A stretch of 64,000 nucleotides of DNA from PALSA-1004 sp963829085 (GTDB lineage: Bacteria > Pseudomonadota > Gammaproteobacteria > Burkholderiales > SG8-41). A program made the position numbers and the translations under genes. Each line of letters starts with the position of its first letter. Within the stretch, counting starts at the first letter, position 1. The stretch is taken from positions 225,636 through 289,635 of the forward strand of contig CAWHHJ010000014.1 of assembly GCA_963829085.1 (NCBI GenBank). The letters are read 5' to 3'. The notes under the pieces were generated by a model. That model searched no databases. It was not told where the DNA came from and saw only the letters and a program-made list of their open reading frames with translations. Positions 27,060 through 35,735 of this stretch are shown here, one piece after another.

Positions 27060-28970
27060 TCAGAGCGTTTTCTGTACGCCCAGTTTGCGTATCCGGCCGC
27101 GCAGCGTGCTGGCATTCATGCCAAGTATGCGTGCGGCGCCTCCATCGCCCTCGATTACCCAGCGCGTCTGCTCGAGCACGCGAAGAATATAGGTGCGCTC
27201 AATCTCGTCCAAACTCGTTTGAGACGGCGGAGGGGCCTTCGCCATTGAAGTGACACTGTCAGATAAGGCGAATACTCTCGTCGCCTCTAAGATGCGCCCC
27301 GACGACAAAATTGCCGCGCGCTCGACGACATTTTCGAGTTCCCGAACGTTGCCAGGCCAATCGTGAGCCATCGCCTTCTCAAGCAACGCAGGCGCAACAT
27401 CCTCGAAGTGTTTACCGACCTTGCGGCCGGCACGGCCCATGAAATACCGAATTAGGTGAGGGATGTCCTCACGTCGTTCGCGCAACGGCGGCAATGTCAG
27501 CGGGAATACATTGAGTCGATAGTAGAGATCGGCACGAAATGTCCCTGCCTTTAGTCGGTCGTCAAGATCGCGATTGGTGGCGGCGATCACGCGCACATCA
27601 GTGCGCAGGCTGCGCGTGCCACCAACACGCTCGAATTCCTGATCTTGGAGCACACGAAGCAACTTCGCCTGGGCTTCGAGCGGTAGCTCGGCGATCTCGT
27701 CGAGAAATAGAGTGCCACCATCGGCGAGTTCGAAGCGTCCGCGGCGCTGCTGCGTCGCACCCGTAAATGCGCCCTTCTCGTGGCCGAACAGTTCGCTCTC
27801 GACCAGATCCCGCGGCAACGTGGCGCAGTTAATTTTGATCAGCGGATGGTCGCGGCGACCACTATGGCGATGGATAGCACGGGCGATGAGTTCCTTGCCG
27901 GTTCCAGTTTCACCTAAGATAAGCACCGTGCTGTCGGTGGCGGCGACTAACTTTACTTCTCCGAGAAGCTGTATGAGTGTTGGCGACTCGCCCACAATGT
28001 CCGCGAAGTTGTGGCTGGAGTGTATCTCGTCGACGAGGCATTCGATCGTCGCCTTTGAACGATGATGGGCTTCGATCTCGTCGCGCAGGCGTGCGTTCTG
28101 TTCTTGCAGGGCGCGGCGCGCCTGCAGAAGCGATAGATGCGTGCCGACACGCGCCAGGAGCTCCTGCGGCTGGAAGGGCTTGGTGATGTAATCCACCGCG
28201 CCCGCTGAGAAGGCACGCACCTTATCGAACGTATCGTCAAGCGCGGTCAGAAAGATGATTGGAACGTCGCGGGTTGCTTCCTGGGCGCGCAGACGTTCGC
28301 AGACCGCAAAGCCATCGAGACCCGGCATGATCACATCGAGCAGGACAAGGTCGAACTTCTGCGACTGCAGCAACTCGAGCGCCTCCTGCCCGCCCGCTGC
28401 GCTAGCAACATTGGTGTAGCCCTCTCGCGCAAGGCGCCGGGAAAGCATTTCGCGAGTGTCGTCGTTGTCATCGACGACCAAAACCGCGCCGTGATTGGCG
28501 GTCCGCCCGAATGCATCCGCACGCGGAGCAGGAAGATCGCCTGCCGCGACCGTCGCGGCGTGCTGCCCCGATGGGGCGCTGATACCGTGTTGTACCAAGC
28601 CTGATAAGTACGCCGCTGCGATCAGGATGCGGTCAAGGTCGGGCACAAGATCATTGGCGCGCCGCTCGCTGGCGAGCTTTTTGAGGTCCTCGGTACTTGC
28701 GACGATCTGGTCTAACGGCGCGATAAGCTCGTGCGGCACATGCTTTACGTCCATCAGTTCGCTATCGGTTCTCATCGGCGCGAGAAAGTGATCGACGTGC
28801 TGCAGCAAGTTACGTGCTTCCTCAAGGATGCGCTGAAGCGACGGTTGGAAGTCAGCCCTCTCACTGCTGTCCACGTCCTCGAGCAGCATTTCCCCGTAGC
28901 CGATGATGTGATTAAGCGGCGTGCGCAGTTCGTGGCGAAAATAAGCCTGCGTCACTCGTTCACTAGTCAT
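27060..28970 (-). CDS. Sigma-54 activator with two HisKA-like segments, receiver, AAA+ and Fis-type HTH
   Basis: A 636 aa transcription activator. Residues 10-63 are a HisKA-like helix pair (FRHELRTPLNHIIGYGEML, His13). Residues 78-130 are a second, degenerate copy (VPHELIAPLDQIVASTEDL, His80). No HATPase domain follows. A receiver domain (163-280) has DD at 167-168, acceptor Asp212 and Lys264. The AAA+ domain has Walker A GETGTGKE (353-360), the GAFTGA loop at 400-405 that contacts sigma-54, and Walker B LFLDEIAE. A C-terminal HTH is at about 588-632. ATG at 28970 overlaps the preceding receiver gene by 8 bp; an upstream in-frame start would overlap it much more. Likely target: the sigma-54 promoter at 26879-26894. 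Confidence 0.9.
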   Translation of the reverse strand: MTSERVTQAYFRHELRTPLNHIIGYGEMLLEDVDSSERADFQPSLQRILEEARNLLQHVDHFLAPMRTDSELMDVKHVPHELIAPLDQIVASTEDLKKLASERRANDLVPDLDRILIAAAYLSGLVQHGISAPSGQHAATVAAGDLPAPRADAFGRTANHGAVLVVDDNDDTREMLSRRLAREGYTNVASAAGGQEALELLQSQKFDLVLLDVIMPGLDGFAVCERLRAQEATRDVPIIFLTALDDTFDKVRAFSAGAVDYITKPFQPQELLARVGTHLSLLQARRALQEQNARLRDEIEAHHRSKATIECLVDEIHSSHNFADIVGESPTLIQLLGEVKLVAATDSTVLILGETGTGKELIARAIHRHSGRRDHPLIKINCATLPRDLVESELFGHEKGAFTGATQQRRGRFELADGGTLFLDEIAELPLEAQAKLLRVLQDQEFERVGGTRSLRTDVRVIAATNRDLDDRLKAGTFRADLYYRLNVFPLTLPPLRERREDIPHLIRYFMGRAGRKVGKHFEDVAPALLEKAMAHDWPGNVRELENVVERAAILSSGRILEATRVFALSDSVTSMAKAPPPSQTSLDEIERTYILRVLEQTRWVIEGDGGAARILGMNASTLRGRIRKLGVQKTL

Positions 28971-29343
28971 GATGCGGCTTCCTCGCCAACATACTTTCGA
29001 TTTTGCCCAAGAGCCGTGGGAAATCGATCGGTTTTGTGTCAAAGTCGTCGCAGCCCGCCGCCAGCGCTTTTTCGCGGTCGTCGGACAGCGCATGTGCGGA
29101 AAGGGCAATGATTCCAATATTCTTGGTCTCGGGCATCGATTTGAGCTGTCGGGTCGCGTCCCATCCATTGAGCACAGGCAGGCCCATATCCATCAGGATG
29201 ACATCCGGTAGGTGCGATCGCGCCATCGCAATCGCTTCTGCACCGTCCACGGCGATGCTGACGTGGTAGCCCTTCTTTAAGAGACGGCGCGATAGCATGT
29301 CACGATTCATCTCATTGTCTTCAACCAGTAGAATCTTCGACAT
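28963..29343 (-). CDS. Single-domain response regulator (CheY/DivK-like)
   Basis: A 126 aa stand-alone receiver with no output domain. It has the acidic pair in LLVEDNEMN, acceptor Asp in VILMDMGLPVLNG, the Thr/Ser switch in IIALSAHA and the lysine in DTKPID. It would carry phosphate between proteins in a relay. It lies between the hybrid kinase (22 bp upstream) and the sigma-54 activator (8 bp overlap), so all three are made together. Confidence 0.9.
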   Translation of the reverse strand: MSKILLVEDNEMNRDMLSRRLLKKGYHVSIAVDGAEAIAMARSHLPDVILMDMGLPVLNGWDATRQLKSMPETKNIGIIALSAHALSDDREKALAAGCDDFDTKPIDFPRLLGKIESMLARKPHHD

Positions 29344-29365
29344 GAGGCGTTCCTCCCGGATGTGC

Positions 29366-32122
29366 TCAACGCGCGCCTGCCGCTACCTTCTCACGGATTT
29401 CGCACAGCAGCGAATCGACGCTGTACGCGCCCTTTTGCAAAATCTTTTCAACTGCGCCGCTCAACTGCAGCCATTCCTCTGCGGACAGATGCTTCGCGCT
29501 CACCACAATGACGGGAATTTCCCGCCACACTTCATGCTTGCGCAGTCGGGCTACGAATTCGAAACCATCCATTTCGGGCATCATCAGATCGAGCAATATT
29601 AGACTGGGCGCACGTTCTGTTATGCGCTCGAGTCCGATCCGGCCGTTCTCCGCCTCGATCACTGTATGGCCCTCTTTTTCCAGAATTCGACGCATGAGTT
29701 GGCGCACCGCTGGATCATCATCGACCACCAGAATGGTGAGTATGTCAGACGGGTTCGGCGGGTGCTTTCGGTACTTATCTAGGATTGTCATCAAGCGTTC
29801 CCGCTCGATGGGCTTCGTGAGATAGTCCGCGGCACCGAGCGAGTAGCCCATGTTCTTATTGTCAACCATAGTAACCATGACTACCGGAATGTGTGCCACA
29901 TGCGGGTCAGCCTTCAGCGCAGATAACACCGCCCAGCCGTCCTTGTGGGGCATCATGACATCGAGCGTAATGGCATCGGGATGTACTTCCCGTGCGAGCC
30001 GAAGGCCTTCCTCTCCATCGCGCGCCACCACGGCTCTAAAACCGCCTTTCCAAAGAAAGCGCTGCATCAAGTCGCGAACGGTTGCATCATCGTCGATGAC
30101 GAGCACGGTGCTTGCGCTAGCCGACACAGCTTGCGGTTCAGCTTCGGCTATGGAGCTTACGTCTGGTTGCGCGCTCATGACTTGGGTTGGCAGTCGCGCC
30201 GTAAACACACTGCCTTTGCCGGCTTCGCTCTGCACTTCGATGTCGCCGCCCATCATGCGGCAAAGCCGCCGGCTCAATGCGAGCCCCAGCCCGGTGCCTC
30301 CATATTTGCGGGTCGTCGAAGCGTCCGCCTGGGAAAATTCCTGAAATAATCGGCCGATGTGCTGTGGCGTCATCCCGATTCCGGTATCTGATACACGAAA
30401 CACGAGCCAGTCTTTTCCGGTCGATTTCTCGCGTGCGACAGTGAGCGCGAAGGTTCCTTGGTCCGTAAACCGGCAGGCGTTGCTCAAGAGGTTGAAAAGG
30501 ACCTGCCGGACCTTCGTCAGGTCACCGTGCATCGAGCCCACATCTTTATCACAGCTCATTTCCATGCGGTTCGACTTCTTTTGTGCGAGGGGTCGAATTA
30601 CGGCGGCGACGTCCTTTACCATCGTGGCGACGTTGAAGGTTTCAAGATGAAGGTCCATTTTGCCGGCCTCGATCTTCGAGATGTCGAGCAGCGTGTTGAT
30701 AAGCTCGAGCAGGTGCTTACCAGAAGTGTTGATCTTTTCAAGATCTGCGACGAACTGCTCAGCGCCCAATTCAGCGGCGTCTTCGATCAGCATTTCACTA
30801 TAGCCCATGATGGCGTTCAGCGGCGTGCGCAATTCATGACTGACATTGGCGAGAAACTGGGACTTTAACCGGTTGGCTTCATCGAGCTTCTGATTAAGCC
30901 CGACCAGTTCTTGCGTCCTCTCGGCGACTTTGTGCTCCAGCCCGGCGTAGGCCTCCTGCAACGAGGTGGTCATCTTATTGAATTCTTCGGCGAGCATTTC
31001 GATCTCATCTCCGGTTTTCAGATGGACTCGAAAATCAAGATCTCCGTTGCCGATTCGAGCAACACCATGCCGAAGTACATCCAAAGGACGAAGGACGCGT
31101 CGGGCGACAAAAAATGTCGCAACAAGAGCCATGATGAGACCGAGCAGAAAGACGGTGGACGTTCGCACTATTGACGCATAAAGCGGCCTATATACTTCTT
31201 CGACCGGCTGTTCGATGAACACTGCCCAATCGAGATTTGGAATCGGCGCATAGGAGCTGAACACCTTTTCGCCCTGAAGATTGCGCGTCACAGTCCCCTC
31301 CGAGCCGGCCGTCGCGGGCGCGGCGCCAAATGCCTCTTTCACTTGCTGCAAAGCTGCCACATTGCGCCGTTGCAATACGAGCTTCACTTGCGGATGTGCA
31401 ATCAAGTCGCCGGATCGGCTGACGACGTATGCATATCCCGCGTCTCCGACGGGAATTCCGGAGACCACGTTCTCGCCGATATACACGAGGTTCACCTCTG
31501 CCTGAAGCACTCCCATGACTTTCCCCGCTAAGTGCTCAATAGGAACAGCAATCGTCATATAGGGTTCAGAGCCCCGGACAAAGTAAATTTGGCTGAAGTA
31601 GGAGCGGCCTTGCTTAGCCTGCAAGAAGGAGGGTGCGTTCGAGAAGTCCCTTTGTCCCTCAGGCAGGACCGTCCGCAACCGCGAAGCATGCGCACGGAGC
31701 ATGCCCTGACTGTCGAGCACCACCACTTCAGCGATTGCAGGGGCCACGAGCAACAATCGTTCGACTTCGAACGTATATTCCGGTGACAGCTTCTCGGCGG
31801 TAACGTCGGGGCTCATGGTCGCCGCTTTCATCGAGCCGTGTATTTCTTGAATGAATTGGCGGACCTTGAATGCGGCTCCAGAAGCCACTTCTTGCTGGAG
31901 TAGAGCGATGTGCTGCCTTACTTCGTGGTAACGGAAATAAATTTCCCAAATGCCGCTTATGATGAGGCCGCCACCGATCAAGATCACAGACATCACAAAG
32001 TAATGCCGGAGCAGGCGTCCACGTCTTCGCTTGCCGAAAATTCGGGCAAGTGTTTCCAGTGGAGCCCACTGCTGCTCCAGTATCGGTCGCTGCTTGCCGC
32101 CTTGTGGTTCAAGCCTGTCCAT
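29366..32122 (-). CDS. Membrane hybrid histidine kinase: Cache sensor, HAMP, HisKA, HATPase, two receivers
   Basis: A 918 aa inner-membrane sensor. It has a short cytoplasmic start, TM1 near residues 41-62, a periplasmic Cache-like sensor (about 65-315), TM2 (FLLGLIMALVATFFVARRVL), HAMP, then HisKA with H-box FLANVSHELRTPLNAIMGY. The HATPase has its N, G1 and G2 boxes (NLLSNACRFT, DTGIGM, GGTGLGLALS). Two C-terminal receivers have acceptors in ITLDVMMPHKDG and LILLDLMMPEMDG. It is 12 bp downstream of a periplasmic binding protein gene, which may present a ligand to the sensor, as PgtC does for PgtB. Confidence 0.93.
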   Translation of the reverse strand: MDRLEPQGGKQRPILEQQWAPLETLARIFGKRRRGRLLRHYFVMSVILIGGGLIISGIWEIYFRYHEVRQHIALLQQEVASGAAFKVRQFIQEIHGSMKAATMSPDVTAEKLSPEYTFEVERLLLVAPAIAEVVVLDSQGMLRAHASRLRTVLPEGQRDFSNAPSFLQAKQGRSYFSQIYFVRGSEPYMTIAVPIEHLAGKVMGVLQAEVNLVYIGENVVSGIPVGDAGYAYVVSRSGDLIAHPQVKLVLQRRNVAALQQVKEAFGAAPATAGSEGTVTRNLQGEKVFSSYAPIPNLDWAVFIEQPVEEVYRPLYASIVRTSTVFLLGLIMALVATFFVARRVLRPLDVLRHGVARIGNGDLDFRVHLKTGDEIEMLAEEFNKMTTSLQEAYAGLEHKVAERTQELVGLNQKLDEANRLKSQFLANVSHELRTPLNAIMGYSEMLIEDAAELGAEQFVADLEKINTSGKHLLELINTLLDISKIEAGKMDLHLETFNVATMVKDVAAVIRPLAQKKSNRMEMSCDKDVGSMHGDLTKVRQVLFNLLSNACRFTDQGTFALTVAREKSTGKDWLVFRVSDTGIGMTPQHIGRLFQEFSQADASTTRKYGGTGLGLALSRRLCRMMGGDIEVQSEAGKGSVFTARLPTQVMSAQPDVSSIAEAEPQAVSASASTVLVIDDDATVRDLMQRFLWKGGFRAVVARDGEEGLRLAREVHPDAITLDVMMPHKDGWAVLSALKADPHVAHIPVVMVTMVDNKNMGYSLGAADYLTKPIERERLMTILDKYRKHPPNPSDILTILVVDDDPAVRQLMRRILEKEGHTVIEAENGRIGLERITERAPSLILLDLMMPEMDGFEFVARLRKHEVWREIPVIVVSAKHLSAEEWLQLSGAVEKILQKGAYSVDSLLCEIREKVAAGAR

Positions 32123-32134
32123 GAGCGCGCGCTA

Positions 32135-33397
32135 TTATTTTTTCTTAGCCTGGTCCCACACGCTGCCGATCTCTTTCTCGAATTTCTCGTTAACCTCGCG
32201 GTAGCGCTGTCTAGCGATATCTTCGTCGTCAATCTTTGAAACCGGTGCTTCAAAGAATGAACGGATTCCACCAGTAAGTTCCACGGCTAACTCCGCTGTC
32301 GAACCGGGCGGTCCGCGTACCTTGTACTTGGGAGTTATGGGGAAAAGACCTCGCTCCATGAATACGCGCTGACCTCTCTCGGAGAGCAAGAATTCCATAA
32401 AAGCGCGCGCTGCCTTTGGGTGCCTCGCTCCTGCAAGAATGGCAAACGGTTCCGGCGTGACGAACGCGTTTTTCGGAGCCACGAACCGAATATCAAACCC
32501 GGCAAGCTTTTCCTCAAAGGCAAAATAGGAAGGAACTCCAAAGCCCACAGCATATTCGCCTCTGGCCACGACCGTCGCAACATCCCGACTGCCAGGCGTA
32601 AACATCCCTGTGTTGGCGGCCAGATTCTTGAGCCACTTCCATCCCTCGCTTTCTCCCCTGCCCTGAAGGATGATCTCGTATGTCGCATGGCTCGATGATG
32701 ATCGCGCAGGCGTGCATTGCGCGATCTGTCCCTTAAGCTTCGGGTTCAACACGTCGTCCCAGTCCTTTATCTCCGGGACCCCGAGCCGCTTGAGAAGCCT
32801 CGGGTGGTAAACCAAACCGTAAATCTCCAGCGCCGTTCCTACCCAATAGCCCGCCGGGTCTTTGAGCGGCACCGGTTTAGGCTTACCGATCGAAGCAGGA
32901 ATCGATTCCCATACTTCGTTTGGGAGCTCGAGCCTCACCACTAGATTTTGTGCCGCGAGCTTGTCGAACAACGCGGATTCACCGCCCCAGAAGATGTCTG
33001 CTTGCGGTTTGCCTTTCCACTTCACGATTGTTTCGTAGGACACCGGCGTCCCGGCGTGCAGTGCACTTGCTTTAACGGTCACGTTCCACTTTTCTTTCGC
33101 GTACTGCGTGAACTCCTTGAACGCCGCATCGACGATGAACGCGGAAACCGGCGTCTGAATAATCAGTTCTTCTTCAATGGGCGCCGGGACTGGCGTTACG
33201 CTGGTAACCCCTGCCAGGGCGACCAGCTCGCCGACCGACTGAGGCAACCGCGGTACCGGCGGGCTACTGCCAATAACGGGTTGCGCGTTTTCGGATGAGA
33301 TTGCTTGCGTGTGAAGCGTGTGGAACGAGTCGCCCGGGCTCGCTGTGACTTTCGCACAGAACAAAACGGCGCCGAATAGCAGCAACAAACATCTCAT
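32135..33397 (-). CDS. Periplasmic solute-binding protein (iron/phosphoglycerate-type ABC binding family)
   Basis: A 420 aa exported protein. The signal peptide CLLLLFGAVLFCAKVTA starts at ATG 33397; an in-frame TTG at 33433 is the only earlier option and would add a poor leader. The body matches the type-2 binding fold of the AfuA/PgtC group (KWKGKPQADIFWGGESALFDKL; LARGVPEIKDWDDVLNPKLKGQ-like hinge; GARHPKAARAFMEFLLSERGQ). No ABC permease or ATPase gene is near. Instead it heads an operon with a hybrid kinase, a receiver and a sigma-54 activator, so it probably serves as a ligand sensor. Confidence 0.85.
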   Translation of the reverse strand: MRCLLLLFGAVLFCAKVTASPGDSFHTLHTQAISSENAQPVIGSSPPVPRLPQSVGELVALAGVTSVTPVPAPIEEELIIQTPVSAFIVDAAFKEFTQYAKEKWNVTVKASALHAGTPVSYETIVKWKGKPQADIFWGGESALFDKLAAQNLVVRLELPNEVWESIPASIGKPKPVPLKDPAGYWVGTALEIYGLVYHPRLLKRLGVPEIKDWDDVLNPKLKGQIAQCTPARSSSSHATYEIILQGRGESEGWKWLKNLAANTGMFTPGSRDVATVVARGEYAVGFGVPSYFAFEEKLAGFDIRFVAPKNAFVTPEPFAILAGARHPKAARAFMEFLLSERGQRVFMERGLFPITPKYKVRGPPGSTAELAVELTGGIRSFFEAPVSKIDDEDIARQRYREVNEKFEKEIGSVWDQAKKK

Positions 33398-33500
33398 GCG
33401 TAGCCCTTGAAACCGAAATCCGGCTTGAGCCAAGGCAGTTGATCGCCAGTTAAGCGCGGGGACTTATACCGAAGACCAATGACTACAAGTATTGGCGCTT

Positions 33501-33529
33501 CTGACTATAGTCAGATTCACACGTGAATA
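33501..33529. promoter_or_regulatory. Two adjacent palindromes upstream of the binding protein-kinase operon
   Basis: CTGACTATAGTCAG is a perfect 14-bp palindrome (33501-33514). It is followed within one base by ATTCAC-AC-GTGAAT, an inverted repeat with 6-bp arms. They lie about 105 bp upstream of the ATG at 33397 and are candidate operators for a dimeric regulator. The binding protein is not known. Confidence 0.4.
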
Positions 33530-33646
33530 CTGATCATTGACGATAACGTTTTTGCGCCGAAGAATCTAGCTCCGGACCAGCGTTTACGTACGGCCGATTG
33601 GCTGATTGTCGGGCGTATGCAAACGGAGTATGGTGGTTGGTCTCGG

Positions 33647-33712
33647 GGCTTTCGGATGGCGCCATTCCAGTTCTTCACAGGCTTTCGGATCGCGCGATTC
33701 CAATTCTTCATC
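33647..33712. repeat. 33-bp tandem duplication, two imperfect copies
   Basis: Copies begin with GGCTTTCGGAT at 33647 and 33680 and continue with C-ATTCCAGTTCTTCA and G-ATTCCAATTCTTCA type sequence, with about five differences. The period is exactly 33 bp. If translated on the minus strand it would give an 11-residue repeat (KNWNRAIRKP / KNWNGAIRKP), but no convincing gene covers it. Confidence 0.75.
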
Positions 33713-34108
33713 GGCCACGATAATCTAATGAGACTACACGTCCGATAGCTGTTCGAGATGCCGACGGCGCAGCCGCCGAAGTTCGATCTGGCGAGCAATT
33801 AAAACGGCAACCAGCGGCGGGCACCAAAATGCCGGCGGAGTTCCGCTGCGCGCTGATGCATTACTGGGATGAAAGCGCGCCAGTTGGAGTGCCTTCGTCC
33901 GTTGGTATCACGCGTGTGAAGGCACAGCGAGACAACCTCATGCGCCGCGCGAGATGGAAGCGCTAATTCGCTCGATTGCACCGCCGGCATAGTTGATTAC
34001 TCACAGAACGTCGAAGATCTGTTGGTCAATTATGCCTACTGCCGCTCCTATGCGTGCGCGTAGCATTGATGCCGTAATTAAGAGCGTCGTGCTTGCGGGG
34101 AGGGAACA

Positions 34109-34318
34109 ATGGAACAAAGCGAGAGCCGTATCATCACGATCAGTGGCACTACTGATCGACACCAACAGCAGGAGCAACGCATAAAAGAGCAAGCGCAGGT
34201 TATCGCTGAACTGGAAAGCGAAGTGCTCCGGCAACAGGCCCGCGGGGATGAAGCCCTGGCCGCGCTTAGCAAAATGCAGGCGGAGCTTGCCGAACTTCGA
34301 GTTCAATTAAAGCGTTGA
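34109..34318 (+). CDS. Small coiled-coil protein, unknown
   Basis: A 69 aa predicted soluble protein, mostly one amphipathic helix. The region EQRIKEQAQVIAELESEVLRQQARGDEALAALSKMQAELAELRVQLKR has heptad spacing of Leu/Ile/Ala, so a coiled coil is likely. ATG at 34109 is preceded by GGGAGGGAAC, a good ribosome site. A small hairpin with a short T run follows the stop. It is alone between a gene-poor stretch and a tRNA. Family not recognised. Confidence 0.5.
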   Translation: MEQSESRIITISGTTDRHQQQEQRIKEQAQVIAELESEVLRQQARGDEALAALSKMQAELAELRVQLKR

Positions 34319-34362
34319 ACTGCAATCCAGGCTGGAAGGCGAGAATCGCTTTTTCTTCTCGT

Positions 34363-34382
34363 AACACCCGCTGCGGTGTTTT
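34363..34382 (+). terminator. Possible intrinsic terminator after the small coiled-coil gene
   Basis: Stem AACACC/GGTGTT around a six-base loop, with the final T run only four bases. It lies 45 bp after the stop of the coiled-coil gene, the right place for a weak terminator. Confidence 0.4.
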
Positions 34383-34562
34383 CAGCCGCGATTGATGGCG
34401 TCAGACGCTTCTTCGCAGATCTCAGTAATCGAACGACATCTGCAGCAGTATGTAGCCCGCTTTTCTCAGCTGCGTGTTGTACGGACTCATGGTACAGTTA
34501 GGAATCCGCTTCAGTGCCTCGAAGTAAGACGGCTTGCGAGTTCGTTACGTGTATGGAAGCTT

Positions 34563-34639
34563 TGGCGCGCCCGGCGGGATTCGAACCCACGACCTTCGGC
34601 TTCGGAGACCGACACTCTATCCAGCTGAGCTACAGGCGC
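34563..34639 (-). tRNA. tRNA-Arg (anticodon CCG)
   Basis: A 77-base cloverleaf on the minus strand. Acceptor GCGCCTG pairs with CGGGCGC, D-arm AGCTCAGCTGGATAGAGT follows, and the anticodon loop is CTCCGAA with CCG at 34-36. The T-arm loop is TTCGAAT, the discriminator is G and CCA is encoded. It reads CGG arginine codons, which are frequent in GC-rich genomes. Confidence 0.95.
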
Positions 34640-34779
34640 GGTGTGAGGACTATCGAGCGCGCCAAGGATAGCGGTTTTCCCCTATAGCGTCCATCGCGAC
34701 TGCGGTCGCCGCGTCTGTCGATGCGCATTGATTGCCGCTATAATGTGCGCCTTTCCAACGATTTGCCGCAGGAAAATCC

Positions 34780-35655
34780 ATGGTCGAAACGCACGACGAG
34801 CACTCGTCGCCCATCAAGACGCCGAAGCAGTTGATCACCGTCCTCGCGCTGTCGTTCATCATTCCTATCACCATCATCGTAATGTTGTCGCAACTCGTCA
34901 CGACCGGCATCAACGCCAGCAGAGATCATCCCGCGCTCAACGATGCGTCGGTTGCGGCGCGCCTCAAACCGGTGGGCCAGGTCCAAGTCGTCGACCCCAA
35001 CGCGCCTAAAGTCGAGAAGTCAGGCAAGGAAGTTGTCGACGCAGTCTGCAGCGCTTGCCATGGAACCGGCGCGCTCGGCGCGCCGAAAATCGGTGACAAG
35101 ACGGCATGGGCCCCGCATCTTGGCGAAGGCCTCGATCATCTCGCGCAGAATGCAATCAAAGGAATCCGCCAGATGCCGCCGCGCGGCGGCAATCCCGATT
35201 TGAGCGACACTGAAGTGACACGTGCCGTCGCATTCATGGCGAATCAGTCGGGCGCCAATTTCAAGGAGCCCGCATCGAAACCGGAACCTGCAAAAGCAGC
35301 GCCGGCGGCGCCCGCATCAGCCGTCGCACCGGCCGCGGCTCCTCCAGCGCAAGTCGCAGCTGCGCCTGCGCCTTCATCGGCGCCTGCTGCCGCTCCCGCA
35401 AAAGGCGATGCACCGAAAGGCGGGAAAGCCACGTATGACGCAACGTGCGTCGCTTGCCATGGAGCAGGCATCGCAGGCGCGCCAAAAGCCGGTGATAAGG
35501 CAGCTTGGGCGCCGCGTTTGAAGACGGGCATGGAGACTCTCTACACGAGTGCGCTCAAGGGCAAAGGCGCGATGCCGCCCAAAGGGGGCAACGGCGCCCT
35601 CCCGGATGCCGACGTCAAAGCGGCCGTTGATTATCTTACCGGGCTCGCCAAGTAA
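34780..35655 (+). CDS. Membrane-anchored diheme cytochrome c
   Basis: A 291 aa electron carrier. One helix (residues about 18-40) anchors it to the inner membrane with the body in the periplasm. Two class-I heme domains follow: C90-x-x-C93-H94 and C223-x-x-C226-H227, each followed by an axial-Met motif (MPPRGG, MPPKGG). The domains are joined by an Ala/Pro-rich linker (about 163-212). Each has the short cytochrome c5-like pattern. Adjacent genes do not reveal the partner, but such proteins pass electrons to terminal oxidases in betaproteobacteria. A strong terminator follows. Confidence 0.92.
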   Translation: MVETHDEHSSPIKTPKQLITVLALSFIIPITIIVMLSQLVTTGINASRDHPALNDASVAARLKPVGQVQVVDPNAPKVEKSGKEVVDAVCSACHGTGALGAPKIGDKTAWAPHLGEGLDHLAQNAIKGIRQMPPRGGNPDLSDTEVTRAVAFMANQSGANFKEPASKPEPAKAAPAAPASAVAPAAAPPAQVAAAPAPSSAPAAAPAKGDAPKGGKATYDATCVACHGAGIAGAPKAGDKAAWAPRLKTGMETLYTSALKGKGAMPPKGGNGALPDADVKAAVDYLTGLAK

Positions 35656-35680
35656 ACGCGCCGGGCTTACCTCCAACATG

Positions 35681-35706
35681 GGCGCAGCTTTTGCTGCGCC
35701 TTTTTT
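35681..35706 (+). terminator. Intrinsic terminator after the cytochrome gene
   Basis: A perfect 8-bp stem GGCGCAGC/GCTGCGCC with a TTTT loop is followed immediately by six T. It lies 25 bp after the cytochrome c stop and separates it from the TctC-type gene. Confidence 0.92.
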
Positions 35707-35735
35707 ATCGCCTTACTGAGCAGCATCGCCATGCC

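Larger units (their letters stand above)
33398..34108. other. Gene-poor stretch with dyads and a short tandem repeat
   Basis: About 700 bp without a gene I can support. It should carry the promoter of the binding protein-kinase operon and holds two adjacent palindromes and a 33-bp duplication, listed separately. A + strand open frame of 45 codons (33829-33966) looks protein-like but has no ribosome site or family match. Confidence 0.5.

Noticed and set aside
34387..34628. A short + strand frame ending RARRDSNPRPSAS
   Set aside because: This is the well-known false translation of the antisense strand of a tRNA gene, here tRNA-Arg.
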